From: Nocardia vinacea NBRC 16497 | Lineage (GTDB): Bacteria > Actinomycetota > Actinomycetes > Mycobacteriales > Mycobacteriaceae | Assembly (NCBI RefSeq): GCF_000308835.1 | Contig: NZ_BAGN01000153.1 | Location: forward strand, 1 to 35,720 | Direction of reading: 5' to 3' | Length of the DNA: 35,720 bases | Shown: positions 16,918-24,924 of the stretch, one piece after another | Layout: each line of letters starts with the position of its first letter | How positions within the stretch are numbered: the first letter of the stretch is position 1 | The notes under the pieces: generated by a model | The model's database searches: none | Seen by the model: only the letters and a program-made list of their open reading frames with translations | What the model was told of the DNA's origin: nothing | Position numbers and translations under genes: made by a program

Positions 16918-17568
16918 GTGACGAAGCCATCCACGCGTGCGCCCCGCCCAGCGGCCGGAAATGCGATCCAGCGACGCAAGGCCGAACTGCGGCAGGAAAT
17001 CATCGACACCGCCTTCGTCTGCTTCGCCGAGAAGGGCTATCACGCCACCGGCATCGCCGATATCGCCAATGAGTTGGGCATCGGCCACGGCACCTTCTAC
17101 CGGTACTTCAGCAATAAGCGCGAGATCATCGACGTGGTCATCGACGATCTGGCCGCCCGGATCATCGAGGCGCTCGGCACCGACAACGCGCCCGACGCCG
17201 CCACCTCCCTTGACGAATATCGCGCCCAGATCGACCGCATTGGTGCCGCGCTCACCCGGATCCTCGTGGACGACCGCCGGGTCGCCCAACTGCTGCTGTT
17301 CCATGCCACCGGCATCGATGACGAACTCACCGCCCGGCTCTACGGTCTGCTCGATATGGCCGACGCGCTCACCGCGGGCTATCTGTCGCACGGCGTCGAA
17401 CTCGGTTATCTGCGTGCGGATCTCGACACCAAGTACACCGCGAAGGCGGTGACCGGCATGCTGCTCGCGGGCATCGTGCACGGGCTGCGCAATCCGGACG
17501 AGGCCGCGGTGCAGGAGTTGAACGAGGCGATCCGGCGGCTGCTGATCGACGGTGTGCGCAGGGACTGA
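16918..17568 (+). CDS. TetR family transcriptional regulator
   Basis: A 216-residue repressor. The N-terminal helix-turn-helix reads IIDTAFVCFAEKGYHATG, then IADIANELGIGHGTFYRYFSNK. The C-terminal ligand domain contains a TetR_C-like end (TAKAVTGMLLAGIVHGL). I chose the GTG at 16918 because TATCAT at 16905-16910 is a good -10 box placed seven bases before it, implying a leaderless transcript. An ATG at 16876 is also in frame but lies inside the second operator. It is divergent from the monooxygenase gene, and the shared operators suggest it represses both directions. Confidence 0.9.
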   Translation: MTKPSTRAPRPAAGNAIQRRKAELRQEIIDTAFVCFAEKGYHATGIADIANELGIGHGTFYRYFSNKREIIDVVIDDLAARIIEALGTDNAPDAATSLDEYRAQIDRIGAALTRILVDDRRVAQLLLFHATGIDDELTARLYGLLDMADALTAGYLSHGVELGYLRADLDTKYTAKAVTGMLLAGIVHGLRNPDEAAVQELNEAIRRLLIDGVRRD

Positions 17569-17648
17569 AATCCGGCAAATCTCCAGCGGCTATCTGAGCA
17601 GATTCCGGCTAGGGTGGACCCGGATCGACTGGCCAACGGGGGCAACAC

Positions 17649-18290
17649 GTGTTCGGCAGAGACCGCCTAGTTCGAAAAAACCGCATTCGACGCGAGCAGG
17701 GCAGCGACCCTGGAACAATGTCGCAGGTGACCCCCGACGACGTGAGCCGAATCCACTTCGCCATGCCACCTTTGGGGCACCGCGGCTACCATGCCGATGA
17801 GGTCGACGCGTTCCTGGAACTGGTCTCAGCGACGTTGGCCGGTCATGGTGTGCTGACCGCCGACGATATCCGGCACGTCGCCTTCGACGCCCCCCGCTTC
17901 GGCGGCCGCGGCTATCAGGCCGATCAGGTCGACGAATTCCTGGACCGGGTCCGTGTGGAGCTGGAATTCCGGCAGCGCGGCTCCCGCCCGGTCCCCGCCG
18001 GCGGCAATGGTTCCGGCCCCGCCACACTGCTCACCCCCGACGATGTGCACCGCATGCAGTTCACCCAGGCCGCTGTCGGCCGCCGCGGCTACGACATCGA
18101 AGAAGTCGACGCGTTCCTCGACCTGGTCGCCGCCACCCTCGCCCACGGCGGCCCCGGCAGCCTGACCGTCACCGACGTCCGCGCCGTCCGCTTCACCGAG
18201 GCCCGCCTCGGCACGCGCGGCTACACCCGCGACGAGGTCGACGCCTTCCTCGACCTCGTCGTCACCGCCCTCGAACACAACCACCGCTAG
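17649..18290 (+). CDS. Protein of four DivIVA-type repeats
   Basis: A 213-residue protein built of four repeats, at residues about 28-63, 69-105, 128-163 and 172-207. Each has the form (L)TxDDVxxxxF, then xxGxRGYxxxEVDAFLDxV, which is the N-terminal motif of DivIVA/Wag31, the polar-growth and septum protein. Repeats 2 and 3 are joined by a Gly/Pro-rich linker (110-127). The coiled coil that follows this motif in DivIVA is absent. Start GTG 17649 is supported by GGGGG six bases before it and by TAGGGT (17620-17625) as -10; an ATG at 17718 begins right at repeat 1 and is the alternative. It is probably a cytoplasmic partner of polar or membrane-curvature proteins (inference). Confidence 0.82.
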   Translation: MFGRDRLVRKNRIRREQGSDPGTMSQVTPDDVSRIHFAMPPLGHRGYHADEVDAFLELVSATLAGHGVLTADDIRHVAFDAPRFGGRGYQADQVDEFLDRVRVELEFRQRGSRPVPAGGNGSGPATLLTPDDVHRMQFTQAAVGRRGYDIEEVDAFLDLVAATLAHGGPGSLTVTDVRAVRFTEARLGTRGYTRDEVDAFLDLVVTALEHNHR

Positions 18291-18292
18291 AA

Positions 18293-18362
18293 ATCAAGAT
18301 CAGGTGGAATCCATGGCGGCATCGCCCGAGAAGCACCGCCACCAGTTCCACCTGATCTTGAT
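18293..18362. terminator. Long bidirectional hairpin between converging genes
   Basis: A perfect 17-base inverted repeat (arms 18293-18309 and 18346-18362, starting ATCAAGATCAGG) encloses a second stem TGGCGG (18314-18319)/CCGCCA (18336-18341). It begins two bases after the stop of the DivIVA-repeat gene and ends 16 bases before the ruvB stop, so it can end transcription from both sides. The stem ends are A/T-rich, giving short T-runs in both directions. Confidence 0.75.
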
Positions 18363-18378
18363 CCAGCGGGGGTGCGGG

Positions 18379-19464
18379 TTAGTCGAAGAGGTCGAGGGTG
18401 GGGTGAGGTTCTCGGCCGCGGACTTCGATGGAGCCGAAGATGAGGTCGGGGGGTGGTATGAGGCCTAGGTGTTCCCAGGCGGTGGCGGTGGCAACGCGGC
18501 CGCGGGGGGTGCGGGCGACCATGCCTGCGCGGACGAGGAACGGCTCGCAGACTTCTTCGACAGTCGCGGCCTCCTCGCCGACGGCGACCGCGAGGGTCGA
18601 AACACCAACGGGGCCACCGCCGAAGCTGCGGACCAGCGCGCCGAGGACGGCGCGGTCGAGGCGGTCCAGGCCGAGGACATCGACGTCGTAGACCTCGAGT
18701 GCGGCCTGAGCGATGGGACGGGTGATCACGCCGTCAGCGCGGACCTCGGCGTAGTCGCGGACACGGCGCAGCAGGCGGTTTGCGATGCGGGGGGTGCCAC
18801 GGGAGCGGCCCGCGATCTCGGCGGCGGCATCGCGGTCGATGGTGACACCGAGAATATGAGCCGAGCGCAGCAGGATGCGCAGAAGTTCCTCGGGATCGTA
18901 GAAATCCATATGGCCGGTGAAGCCGAACCGGTCGCGCAGCGGACCGGTGAGCGCACCGGAGCGGGTGGTCGCGCCGACCAGGGTGAACGGTGCGATATCC
19001 AGCGGAATAGATGTTGCCCCCGGCCCTTTCCCGACGACCACGTCGACGCGGAAATCCTCCATGGCGAGGTAGAGCATCTCCTCGGCGGGCCGGGCGATTC
19101 GGTGGATCTCATCGATGAACAGCACATCGCCCTCGACCAGATTGCTCAGCATCGCGGCGAGATCGCCCGCGCGTTCCAGCGCCGGACCGGACGTAATGCG
19201 CAGTGCCGTACCGAGTTCGGCGGCGATGATCATCGCCATACTGGTCTTGCCGAGTCCGGGCGGACCGGACAGCAGCACATGGTCCGGGGTACCGCCGCGC
19301 TGTTTGGCGCCGCGCAGCACGAGCGCGAGCTGTTCACGGACGCGCGGCTGGCCGATGAAATCGTCCAGGGACTTCGGGCGCAGACTGGCCTCGATATCAC
19401 CATCGGACTTGAGATAGCTTGCGCTGACCTGGGATTCGGCGTCGGGTTCGGGATCGTAATCCAT
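18379..19464 (-). CDS. ruvB: Holliday junction branch migration helicase RuvB
   Basis: Hexameric AAA+ ATPase that pulls DNA through the RuvA-bound Holliday junction. The 361 residues have SLDDFIGQPRVREQL, Walker A GPPGLGKT at 67-74, Walker B LFIDEIHR, sensor 1 TLVGATTRSG, the arginine-finger region GPLRDRFG and the C-terminal winged helix (RTPRGRVAT). ATG at 19464 lies six bases after the ruvA stop, so the genes form one operon with ruvC. Confidence 0.98.
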   Translation of the reverse strand: MDYDPEPDAESQVSASYLKSDGDIEASLRPKSLDDFIGQPRVREQLALVLRGAKQRGGTPDHVLLSGPPGLGKTSMAMIIAAELGTALRITSGPALERAGDLAAMLSNLVEGDVLFIDEIHRIARPAEEMLYLAMEDFRVDVVVGKGPGATSIPLDIAPFTLVGATTRSGALTGPLRDRFGFTGHMDFYDPEELLRILLRSAHILGVTIDRDAAAEIAGRSRGTPRIANRLLRRVRDYAEVRADGVITRPIAQAALEVYDVDVLGLDRLDRAVLGALVRSFGGGPVGVSTLAVAVGEEAATVEEVCEPFLVRAGMVARTPRGRVATATAWEHLGLIPPPDLIFGSIEVRGREPHPTLDLFD

Positions 19465-19470
19465 GACGTC

Positions 19471-20076
19471 TTACCGATTCTTCCCCAGCGAGCCGAGCGC
19501 CGCCCGCAGCGCCTTCGACGTATCGGCGGCGGGATTTTCGGCGAGTACCGCATCGACCGCGGGTTCGGCCTGTTTGACCGGGAATCCGAGTCCGACCAGA
19601 GCCTCGACAACCTGCTCGCGCACCGGTGTGAGCACCGGCGTCGGCGTACTGCCGGGCGGACCCGCCTGCACCGGAACAAGATTCACCTTGTCACGCAACT
19701 CGACAACCATGCGCTCGGCCCCGCGCTTGCCGATGCCGGGCACCCGGGTCAGCGCCGCGACATTGCTCTCCGCCAACGCCTTGCGCAGCGCCTCGGGCTC
19801 GAGCACCGCCAACACCGCCATGGCCAGCCGGGGTCCGACTCCGGAGACGGTCTGCAAAAGGCCGAACAGGTCACGGGATTCGGTATCGGCGAATCCGAAC
19901 AGCGTCATCGAATCCTCGCGCACGATCATCGCAGTGAACAGCCGGGATTCCTCGCCGCGGGTCAGGGTGGACAGCGTCGCGGGGGTGACATTGAGCCGGT
20001 AGCCCACGCCCGCCGCCTCGATCACCACATGATCGAGCGCGATCTCGAGCACCTCACCGCGTACCGACGCGATCAC
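19471..20076 (-). CDS. ruvA: Holliday junction DNA-binding protein RuvA
   Basis: Tetrameric protein that binds four-way junctions and loads RuvB. The 201 residues start with the OB fold (VIASVRGEVLEIALDHVVIE), followed by two helix-hairpin-helix motifs (LLQTVSGVGPRLAMAVL and LTRVPGIGKRGAERMVVEL) and the C-terminal RuvB-contact domain (VVEALVGLGFPVKQAEPAV). GTG at 20076 overlaps the ruvC stop by four bases (GTGA). Confidence 0.98.
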   Translation of the reverse strand: MIASVRGEVLEIALDHVVIEAAGVGYRLNVTPATLSTLTRGEESRLFTAMIVREDSMTLFGFADTESRDLFGLLQTVSGVGPRLAMAVLAVLEPEALRKALAESNVAALTRVPGIGKRGAERMVVELRDKVNLVPVQAGPPGSTPTPVLTPVREQVVEALVGLGFPVKQAEPAVDAVLAENPAADTSKALRAALGSLGKNR

Positions 20077-20642
20077 CCGCGCACCACCTTCCGTTGTTCG
20101 GCAAGCCGCTGTGTATACCGCCGTTGTGCCTCGGCGGCGCGCGCCTCGGCCTCGGCCATCCGTGCCATCAGCGGCGCCCGCCAACAATGACAGATCGCCA
20201 GGGCCAGCGCATCGGCCGCATCCGCCGGTTTCGGCGCGACCTGGAGGCCGAGGATACGCGTCACCATCGCGGTCACCTGTGCCTTGTCCGCGGTGCCGTT
20301 GCCGGTGACTGCGGCCTTCACCTCGCTCGGGGTATGGAAGGCCACGGGTATCCCTCGGCGCGCGGCGGCCAGTGCGATCACGCCACCTGCCTGGGCGGTG
20401 CCCATCGCGGTGCGCACATTGTGCTGCGCGAACACCCGCTCGATCGCGACCGCGTCGGGTTTGTGCGTATCCATCCAGTGTTCGGCGACGTCGGCGACGC
20501 CCATCAGCCGGTGTGCCAGATCCATATCCGCGGGGGTACGCACCACGTCGACGTCGAGCGCCGTCACCTTCCGCCCCAGCCCGCCCTCGACGATGCTGAG
20601 GCCGCACCGGGTGAGTCCCGGGTCGACACCCATCACCCGCAC
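20073..20642 (-). CDS. ruvC: Crossover junction endonuclease RuvC
   Basis: Resolvase that nicks Holliday junctions. The 189 residues carry all four acidic catalytic residues at the classic positions: Asp7 (VMGVDPGLT), Glu68 (AIERVF), Asp141 and Asp144 (DAADALALAI). The C-terminus has a charged extension (AEAEARAAEAQRRYTQRL). GTG 20642 is the preferred start since GAGGGG stands five bases before it; the upstream frame to 20669 would overlap the LexA box region. First gene of ruvCAB. Confidence 0.97.
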   Translation of the reverse strand: MRVMGVDPGLTRCGLSIVEGGLGRKVTALDVDVVRTPADMDLAHRLMGVADVAEHWMDTHKPDAVAIERVFAQHNVRTAMGTAQAGGVIALAAARRGIPVAFHTPSEVKAAVTGNGTADKAQVTAMVTRILGLQVAPKPADAADALALAICHCWRAPLMARMAEAEARAAEAQRRYTQRLAEQRKVVRG

Positions 20643-20661
20643 ACGGTCCCCTCTCGAAGGC

Positions 20662-20677
20662 ACGAACAACTGTTCGA
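20662..20677. promoter_or_regulatory. LexA (SOS) box in the ruvC promoter
   Basis: On the plus strand ACGAAC-AACT-GTTCGA is one base off the actinobacterial LexA consensus TCGAAC-N4-GTTCGA. It lies 20 bases before the ruvC start and just downstream of TAGACT (20679-20684 read on the minus strand), a good -10 box, so LexA would cover the start site. LexA control of ruvC is known in mycobacteria. Confidence 0.85.
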
Positions 20678-20737
20678 GAGTCTAGTGGAAGGGCCACCTA
20701 CCGTTCACCAACGACACGGCGCCCGCCCGGGATTCGG

Positions 20738-21223
20738 CTAGTTGAACGAGTGGTAGCAGCTCACATACGCGTAGGTGCCGGAGTCCGAATCCTCGACGAC
20801 TACCTTGCCGTCCTGCAGGATGCGGCAGGTGACCGTGCCGCCGTTGGATCCGCTGACGGTCGCCGACACCCGGCCCGTGCGGACGTATCCGGTCACGGTC
20901 ACGGCCTTGGTCCACGGCAGCGGTGCATCGTTGGCATCGGCGGTATCGAAATCGCCACTGTTGTAGGAGATATCGGCGGTGCCGGAGCCCGAGACCTCGT
21001 AAGTGATCGAGGTTTCCTTCTTCGACTCCTTGTCGAGCCGGTAGGCGATGGATCCGAATACCGCGACGCAGCCGCCGACGGTGAGCACGATCGCCAGGAA
21101 GATGCCGCCGAGCACCCACGGCCACACCGGCTTGCCTTTCGGCGGCTGCGGCGGATATCCCGGGTAGCCCGGATACCCCTGCCCCGGATAACCCGGGTAC
21201 TGCGGCGGTGGTTGATAAGTCAT
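20738..21223 (-). CDS. MmpS-like membrane-anchored protein
   Basis: A 161-residue protein with a cytoplasmic Pro/Gly/Tyr-rich tail (repeated GYPGYP, residues about 5-28), one membrane helix (VWPWVLGGIFLAIVLTVGGCV) and an extracytoplasmic beta-domain. The latter (SITYEVSGSGTADISY, APLPWTKAVTVTG, GGTVTCRILQDGKVV, YAYVSC) resembles the MmpS transport-accessory fold that works with MmpL lipid exporters. No mmpL gene is near, so the partner is unknown. ATG 21223 is preceded by AGGAGGGG; an ATG eight codons upstream lacks a site. Confidence 0.8.
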   Translation of the reverse strand: MTYQPPPQYPGYPGQGYPGYPGYPPQPPKGKPVWPWVLGGIFLAIVLTVGGCVAVFGSIAYRLDKESKKETSITYEVSGSGTADISYNSGDFDTADANDAPLPWTKAVTVTGYVRTGRVSATVSGSNGGTVTCRILQDGKVVVEDSDSGTYAYVSCYHSFN

Positions 21224-21400
21224 GTGCACCCCTCCTGAATCCTGCACGACCAGCTATTGGACTTTACCGGACGAGACTGTTCGGAGCCCGATTCACCTGT
21301 GCGGTTATCGACCTCCGATCGACCAGCGTTTCATGGGTGCCCAGGCTTACTGGAGCGAATTCACAGGCTTTCTCGAGGAACGGTCTCGACAATGCCGTAG

Positions 21401-22867
21401 GTGCCCGTAGTCCGTGCCCCACTAGCCGCACCCGCGACCCCCGTGACACCGCCGCCACCGCGGCTGCCTTCGGCGAATCTGAATCCGAACTATCAGAACG
21501 GATTTCATCACGGCATATCGCTGCTGCACGGCTGGCTGCCGGTGACCGTCGAATTGGTCGCGGTGGCCGCGTTGATCCTGGCGATCGGCTGGCGGACCCG
21601 GCGCTGGCGGCTGGTGCTGCTGCCGGTCTGCGTGGTGCTCGGTGCGGCGGGCGCGGTGGCCGCGTGGGCGTATGTGAACGACCAGGGGCTGGCCTCGGAT
21701 CCGGCGCCGGTCGAGTTGTGGGCCTGTGTCGGCGTCGCGGTCGCGGCGATCGCGGTCGCCGCGCTCGGCTGGCGCAGTGCCAGGTGGTGGCGGCGTGGCG
21801 TCTCGGTGCTCGCCATACCGCTCGCCCTGTCGAGTACCGGCATCGTGCTCAATCAGTGGGTGGGCTACTACCCCACCGTGCAGTCCGCGTGGAGTGCGCT
21901 CACCGCGGGTCCGCTGCCGAATCAGACCGATATCGATGCGCTGCCCGGACTTCGCAATACCGATGTCAGCACCGGCAAGATCGTGCCGGTGCAGATTCCG
22001 GACGCGGGCAGCGGTTTTCCGCATCGAACCGAATATGTGTACTTGCCACCGGCCTGGTTCGCCGGTCCGACGCCGCCGGCACTGCCGGTCGTCATGATGA
22101 TCGGCGGCGAATTCAATACGCCCGCCGACTGGATCCGCAGCGGTCAGATCATGCCCGAGGTCGACAAGTTCACCGCTGCAAACGGTGGCCGCGCCCCGAT
22201 CCTCGTCTTCGTCGATTCCAGCGGCAGTTTCAACAATGACACCGAATGTGTGAACGGTCCGCGCGGCGATGCCGCCGACCATCTGACCCGAGATGTGCCC
22301 AGCTATCTGGAATCTCGCTTCGGCGCCTCGGCGGATCCGGCGAACTGGGCGGTGGTCGGCTGGTCCATGGGCGGCACCTGTGCGGTCGATCTGGCGGTCA
22401 TGCACCCCGAATTGGTGCGCACCTTCGTCGATATCGCGGGCGATCTCGGCCCGGCCTCGGGCAATAAGGAACAAACGATTCGAAGGCTTTTCGGCGGCGA
22501 CGCCAACCGCTGGGCCGCCTTCGATCCGCTCACCGTTATGGCCGCACACGGTCCCTACACGGGTATGGCGGGTCTGTTCGACGATCTCACCCCACCCAAA
22601 TCCGGTCCGGGATCCCATGGTGCACGCCAACAATCCGCAGCCGCCGACGACGACAACGTGGGCATGGGCGGTCATGACGGAGTCTTCGACACCGGTGAGG
22701 TCGGCGCCGCCGAAAAGCTGTGCGACGCAGGCCACGAAGTCGGCATCGATTGCACCATTCACACCACCCAGGGTGGCCACACTTGGCAATTCGCCTCGGC
22801 CGCGTTCACCTCGTCGCTCCCCTGGATCGTCGCCCGCGTCGGTCTCCCGGTGCCCGACGCGACCTGA
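21401..22867 (+). CDS. Membrane-anchored esterase (PF00756-like)
   Basis: A 488-residue protein with four membrane helices (about 46-64, 71-92, 104-124, 133-151) followed by an outward alpha/beta hydrolase domain. The latter shows RTEYVYLPPAWF, LPVVMMIGGEFNTP, the nucleophile elbow GWSMGGT with Ser322, and GGHTWQF with the probable catalytic His. The layout resembles actinobacterial esterase D / antigen-85-like enzymes, including mycolyl- or other acyltransferases of the cell envelope; its actual substrate is unknown. GTG 21401 follows an in-frame stop directly, so it is the first possible start, though no clear ribosome site is seen. It is divergent from the MmpS-like gene across 177 bases. 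Confidence 0.8.
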   Translation: MPVVRAPLAAPATPVTPPPPRLPSANLNPNYQNGFHHGISLLHGWLPVTVELVAVAALILAIGWRTRRWRLVLLPVCVVLGAAGAVAAWAYVNDQGLASDPAPVELWACVGVAVAAIAVAALGWRSARWWRRGVSVLAIPLALSSTGIVLNQWVGYYPTVQSAWSALTAGPLPNQTDIDALPGLRNTDVSTGKIVPVQIPDAGSGFPHRTEYVYLPPAWFAGPTPPALPVVMMIGGEFNTPADWIRSGQIMPEVDKFTAANGGRAPILVFVDSSGSFNNDTECVNGPRGDAADHLTRDVPSYLESRFGASADPANWAVVGWSMGGTCAVDLAVMHPELVRTFVDIAGDLGPASGNKEQTIRRLFGGDANRWAAFDPLTVMAAHGPYTGMAGLFDDLTPPKSGPGSHGARQQSAAADDDNVGMGGHDGVFDTGEVGAAEKLCDAGHEVGIDCTIHTTQGGHTWQFASAAFTSSLPWIVARVGLPVPDAT

Positions 22868-22900
22868 AACCGATTGCGCGGTCGATGAATTGAGCCGCGC

Positions 22901-23896
22901 TCAGCCCAGGACTTCGGCCGGCACAACCGACTCGGCGCGGAATGTTCGGCGATAGGCCAGCGGTGATACGCCGATGGAATCGTGCAGGTGTTGGCGTAGC
23001 GAACTCCCGGTGGCGAAGCCGACCTCGCCCGCGATGCGGTCCACGGTCATATCGGTCGATTCGAGTAGCTGGCGGGCGCGGAAGACGCGCTGTTGGATGA
23101 GCCAGCGGCCCGGGCTCATGCCGACCTCGTCGCGGAAGCGACGGGCGAAGGTGCGCTTGCTCATTCGGGCCTGGACGGCGAGATCGTCCATGGTCAAAGG
23201 CAATCGGAGATTCTCGAGGGCCCAGTGCCTGGCGGCGGCGGTGCTCGCCGAGGTCGACGGCGGCACCGGCTGTTCGATGTATTGGGCCTGGCCGCCATCA
23301 CGCCACGGCGGCATCACGCAGCGGCGCGCCACCGTATTCGCGACCGCACTGCCGTGGTCGCGGCGCACCAGGTGCAGACACAGATCTATGCCTGCCGCCG
23401 CGCCCGCCGAGGTGAGCACGTCATCGTCGTCGACGTAGAGGACATCGGTATTCAGTAGCACCCGCGGAAAGGTGCGCCGGAACAGTTCGGACACATTCCA
23501 GTGCGTCGTCGCCGGACGACCGTCGAGCAATCCGGCGGCTGCGGTCACGAATGCGCCGGTACAGATCGACACGATGCGGGTGCCCGGTCGGATGCGTGCG
23601 AATGCCGCGGCCACCGGGGGCGGCAGCGTGCCATCGAGCGTCATATCGATATCGCAGGCCGGTATGACCACAGTGTCGGCAGTCGCCAGCGCTCGGCTGT
23701 CGTGTTGGACGGCAATGGCGAAATCGGCTCGGCTCGGTACCGGTGCGCCATCGATCGAGCAAGTGCTCACCTCGTACAGATCCGGGGCGGTGCCGAAGAC
23801 GCGGGTCGGAATGCCGAGTTCGAACGGATACACCCCGTCCAATGCGAGCACGACCACCCGATGTCGCGCCGAATGCCCATCCGAGGTACCGACCAT
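22901..23896 (-). CDS. GlxA family regulator (DJ-1/PfpI + AraC domains)
   Basis: A 331-residue transcription factor. Residues about 10-180 form a DJ-1/PfpI-like domain (HRVVVLALDGVYPFELGIP, ADTVVIPACDID, ISICTGAF-like IVSICTGAFVTAAAGLL). The C-terminal 110 residues carry two AraC helix-turn-helix motifs (MDDLAVQARMSKRTFARRF and VDRIAGEVGFATGSSLRQH). Members sense small metabolites, and the DJ-1 domain is usually not enzymatic. ATG 23896 lies inside the left arm of the inverted repeat at 23895-23931, suggesting autoregulation. It is divergent from an oxidoreductase gene, its likely target. Confidence 0.9.
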   Translation of the reverse strand: MVGTSDGHSARHRVVVLALDGVYPFELGIPTRVFGTAPDLYEVSTCSIDGAPVPSRADFAIAVQHDSRALATADTVVIPACDIDMTLDGTLPPPVAAAFARIRPGTRIVSICTGAFVTAAAGLLDGRPATTHWNVSELFRRTFPRVLLNTDVLYVDDDDVLTSAGAAAGIDLCLHLVRRDHGSAVANTVARRCVMPPWRDGGQAQYIEQPVPPSTSASTAAARHWALENLRLPLTMDDLAVQARMSKRTFARRFRDEVGMSPGRWLIQQRVFRARQLLESTDMTVDRIAGEVGFATGSSLRQHLHDSIGVSPLAYRRTFRAESVVPAEVLG

Positions 23897-23931
23897 GGCA
23901 CGATCATATCGAATATTGGCAATCGTGCCAT
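23895..23931. promoter_or_regulatory. Inverted repeat at GlxA-type regulator start
   Basis: Perfect 10-base inverted repeat, ATGGCACGAT (23895-23904) and ATCGTGCCAT (23922-23931), with a 17-base AT-rich spacer. It overlaps the regulator's start codon and lies 36 bases ahead of the oxidoreductase start. It is a good candidate operator for the GlxA-type protein. Confidence 0.65.
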
Positions 23932-23966
23932 TTCCTCGTGTCGCCGCCGACGGCAGGCTGAACGAC

Positions 23967-24917
23967 ATGAACGACACCACCATGCGCGCGATCAGCCAAG
24001 ATCTAATCGGCGGCCCTGAGGTCCTGACCGAAGTCGAACTGCCCATCCCGACGCCCGGCCCCGGCGAAATCCTGGTCCGGGTGCAGGCAGCCGGGCTCAA
24101 CCCGACCGATTGGCGGCATCGCGGCGTCTCCGGACTCTTCCTCGGCGAACCACCGTTCGTGCTGGGGTGGGATGTATCGGGCGACGTGGTGGCCACGGGT
24201 ATCGGGGTCACTCTGTTCGAGCCGGGCGACGCGGTCTTCGGCATGCTCCCCTACCCCTACGGACACGGCTCATTCGCCGAATACGTCGTGGGCCCCGCCC
24301 GCGCCTTCGCCCCGAAACCGGTGAACCTGGACCACATTCAGGCCGCGGCCATCCCACTGGCCGCTCTCACCGCCTGGCAGGCCCTCGTCGATACCGCGAA
24401 ACTACAAGCCGGACAACGCATCCTGATCCATGCCGCGGCGGGTGGCGTCGGACATTTCGCCGTTCAGATCGCCAAGGCGCGCGGCGCGTACGTCATCGGC
24501 ACCGCGAGCGCGGCCAACCACGAATTCCTGCGCGAAATCGGCGCGGACGAGACGATCGATTACCGCACAACCGACTTCGCCGAGGCGGTCGGAGATGTCG
24601 ACGTCGTACTGGACTCGATCGATGATGAGAACAGCCTGCACTCCCTGCGCACACTCCGCCCCGACGGCTTGCTGGTCTCGCTGCGCGCTTTCGGGGCGAC
24701 CGATTTGGCCACCGAGGCAAAGCAATTGGGAGTCCGCGCCGTGCGCATGCTGGTCGAGGACGATCATGCCGGCATGACCGCAATCGCGGAACTCGCCGAA
24801 TCCGGGGCACTGCGCCCGGCCATTGCCAGGGTCTTCCCATTCGGGGAGGCCGCGAAGGCGCATACGCTCGGCGAAACCGGTCGCACCGTGGGCAAATTGG
24901 TGCTCGCTGCGCCGTGA
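23967..24917 (+). CDS. NADPH-dependent oxidoreductase, MDR/quinone reductase type
   Basis: A 316-residue medium-chain reductase without zinc ligands. The N-terminal catalytic domain reads GPEVLTEVELPIPTPGPGEI, VQAAGLNPTDW and FVLGWDVSGDVVATG. The coenzyme motif HAAAGGVGHFAVQIAKARGA is the NADPH site. The end (FPFGEAAKAHTLGETGRTVG) is typical of quinone oxidoreductases, which reduce quinones or enones. Start ATG 23967 has only a weak site (GCAGG); ATG 23982 is also possible. It is divergent from the GlxA-type regulator. Confidence 0.9.
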   Translation: MNDTTMRAISQDLIGGPEVLTEVELPIPTPGPGEILVRVQAAGLNPTDWRHRGVSGLFLGEPPFVLGWDVSGDVVATGIGVTLFEPGDAVFGMLPYPYGHGSFAEYVVGPARAFAPKPVNLDHIQAAAIPLAALTAWQALVDTAKLQAGQRILIHAAAGGVGHFAVQIAKARGAYVIGTASAANHEFLREIGADETIDYRTTDFAEAVGDVDVVLDSIDDENSLHSLRTLRPDGLLVSLRAFGATDLATEAKQLGVRAVRMLVEDDHAGMTAIAELAESGALRPAIARVFPFGEAAKAHTLGETGRTVGKLVLAAP

Positions 24918-24924
24918 GCGGGCG

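Noticed and set aside
18469..20190. Very long plus-strand open frame (573 codons) opposite ruvB and ruvA
   Set aside because: It is the antisense shadow of two certain genes in high-GC DNA. Its translation is Gly/Arg/Asp-rich with no family motif.
19471..20697. Single 408-residue protein covering ruvA and the region upstream
   Set aside because: Only the last 201 codons are RuvA. The earlier part is an out-of-frame reading of ruvC, and RuvA starts at the GTG overlapping the ruvC stop.
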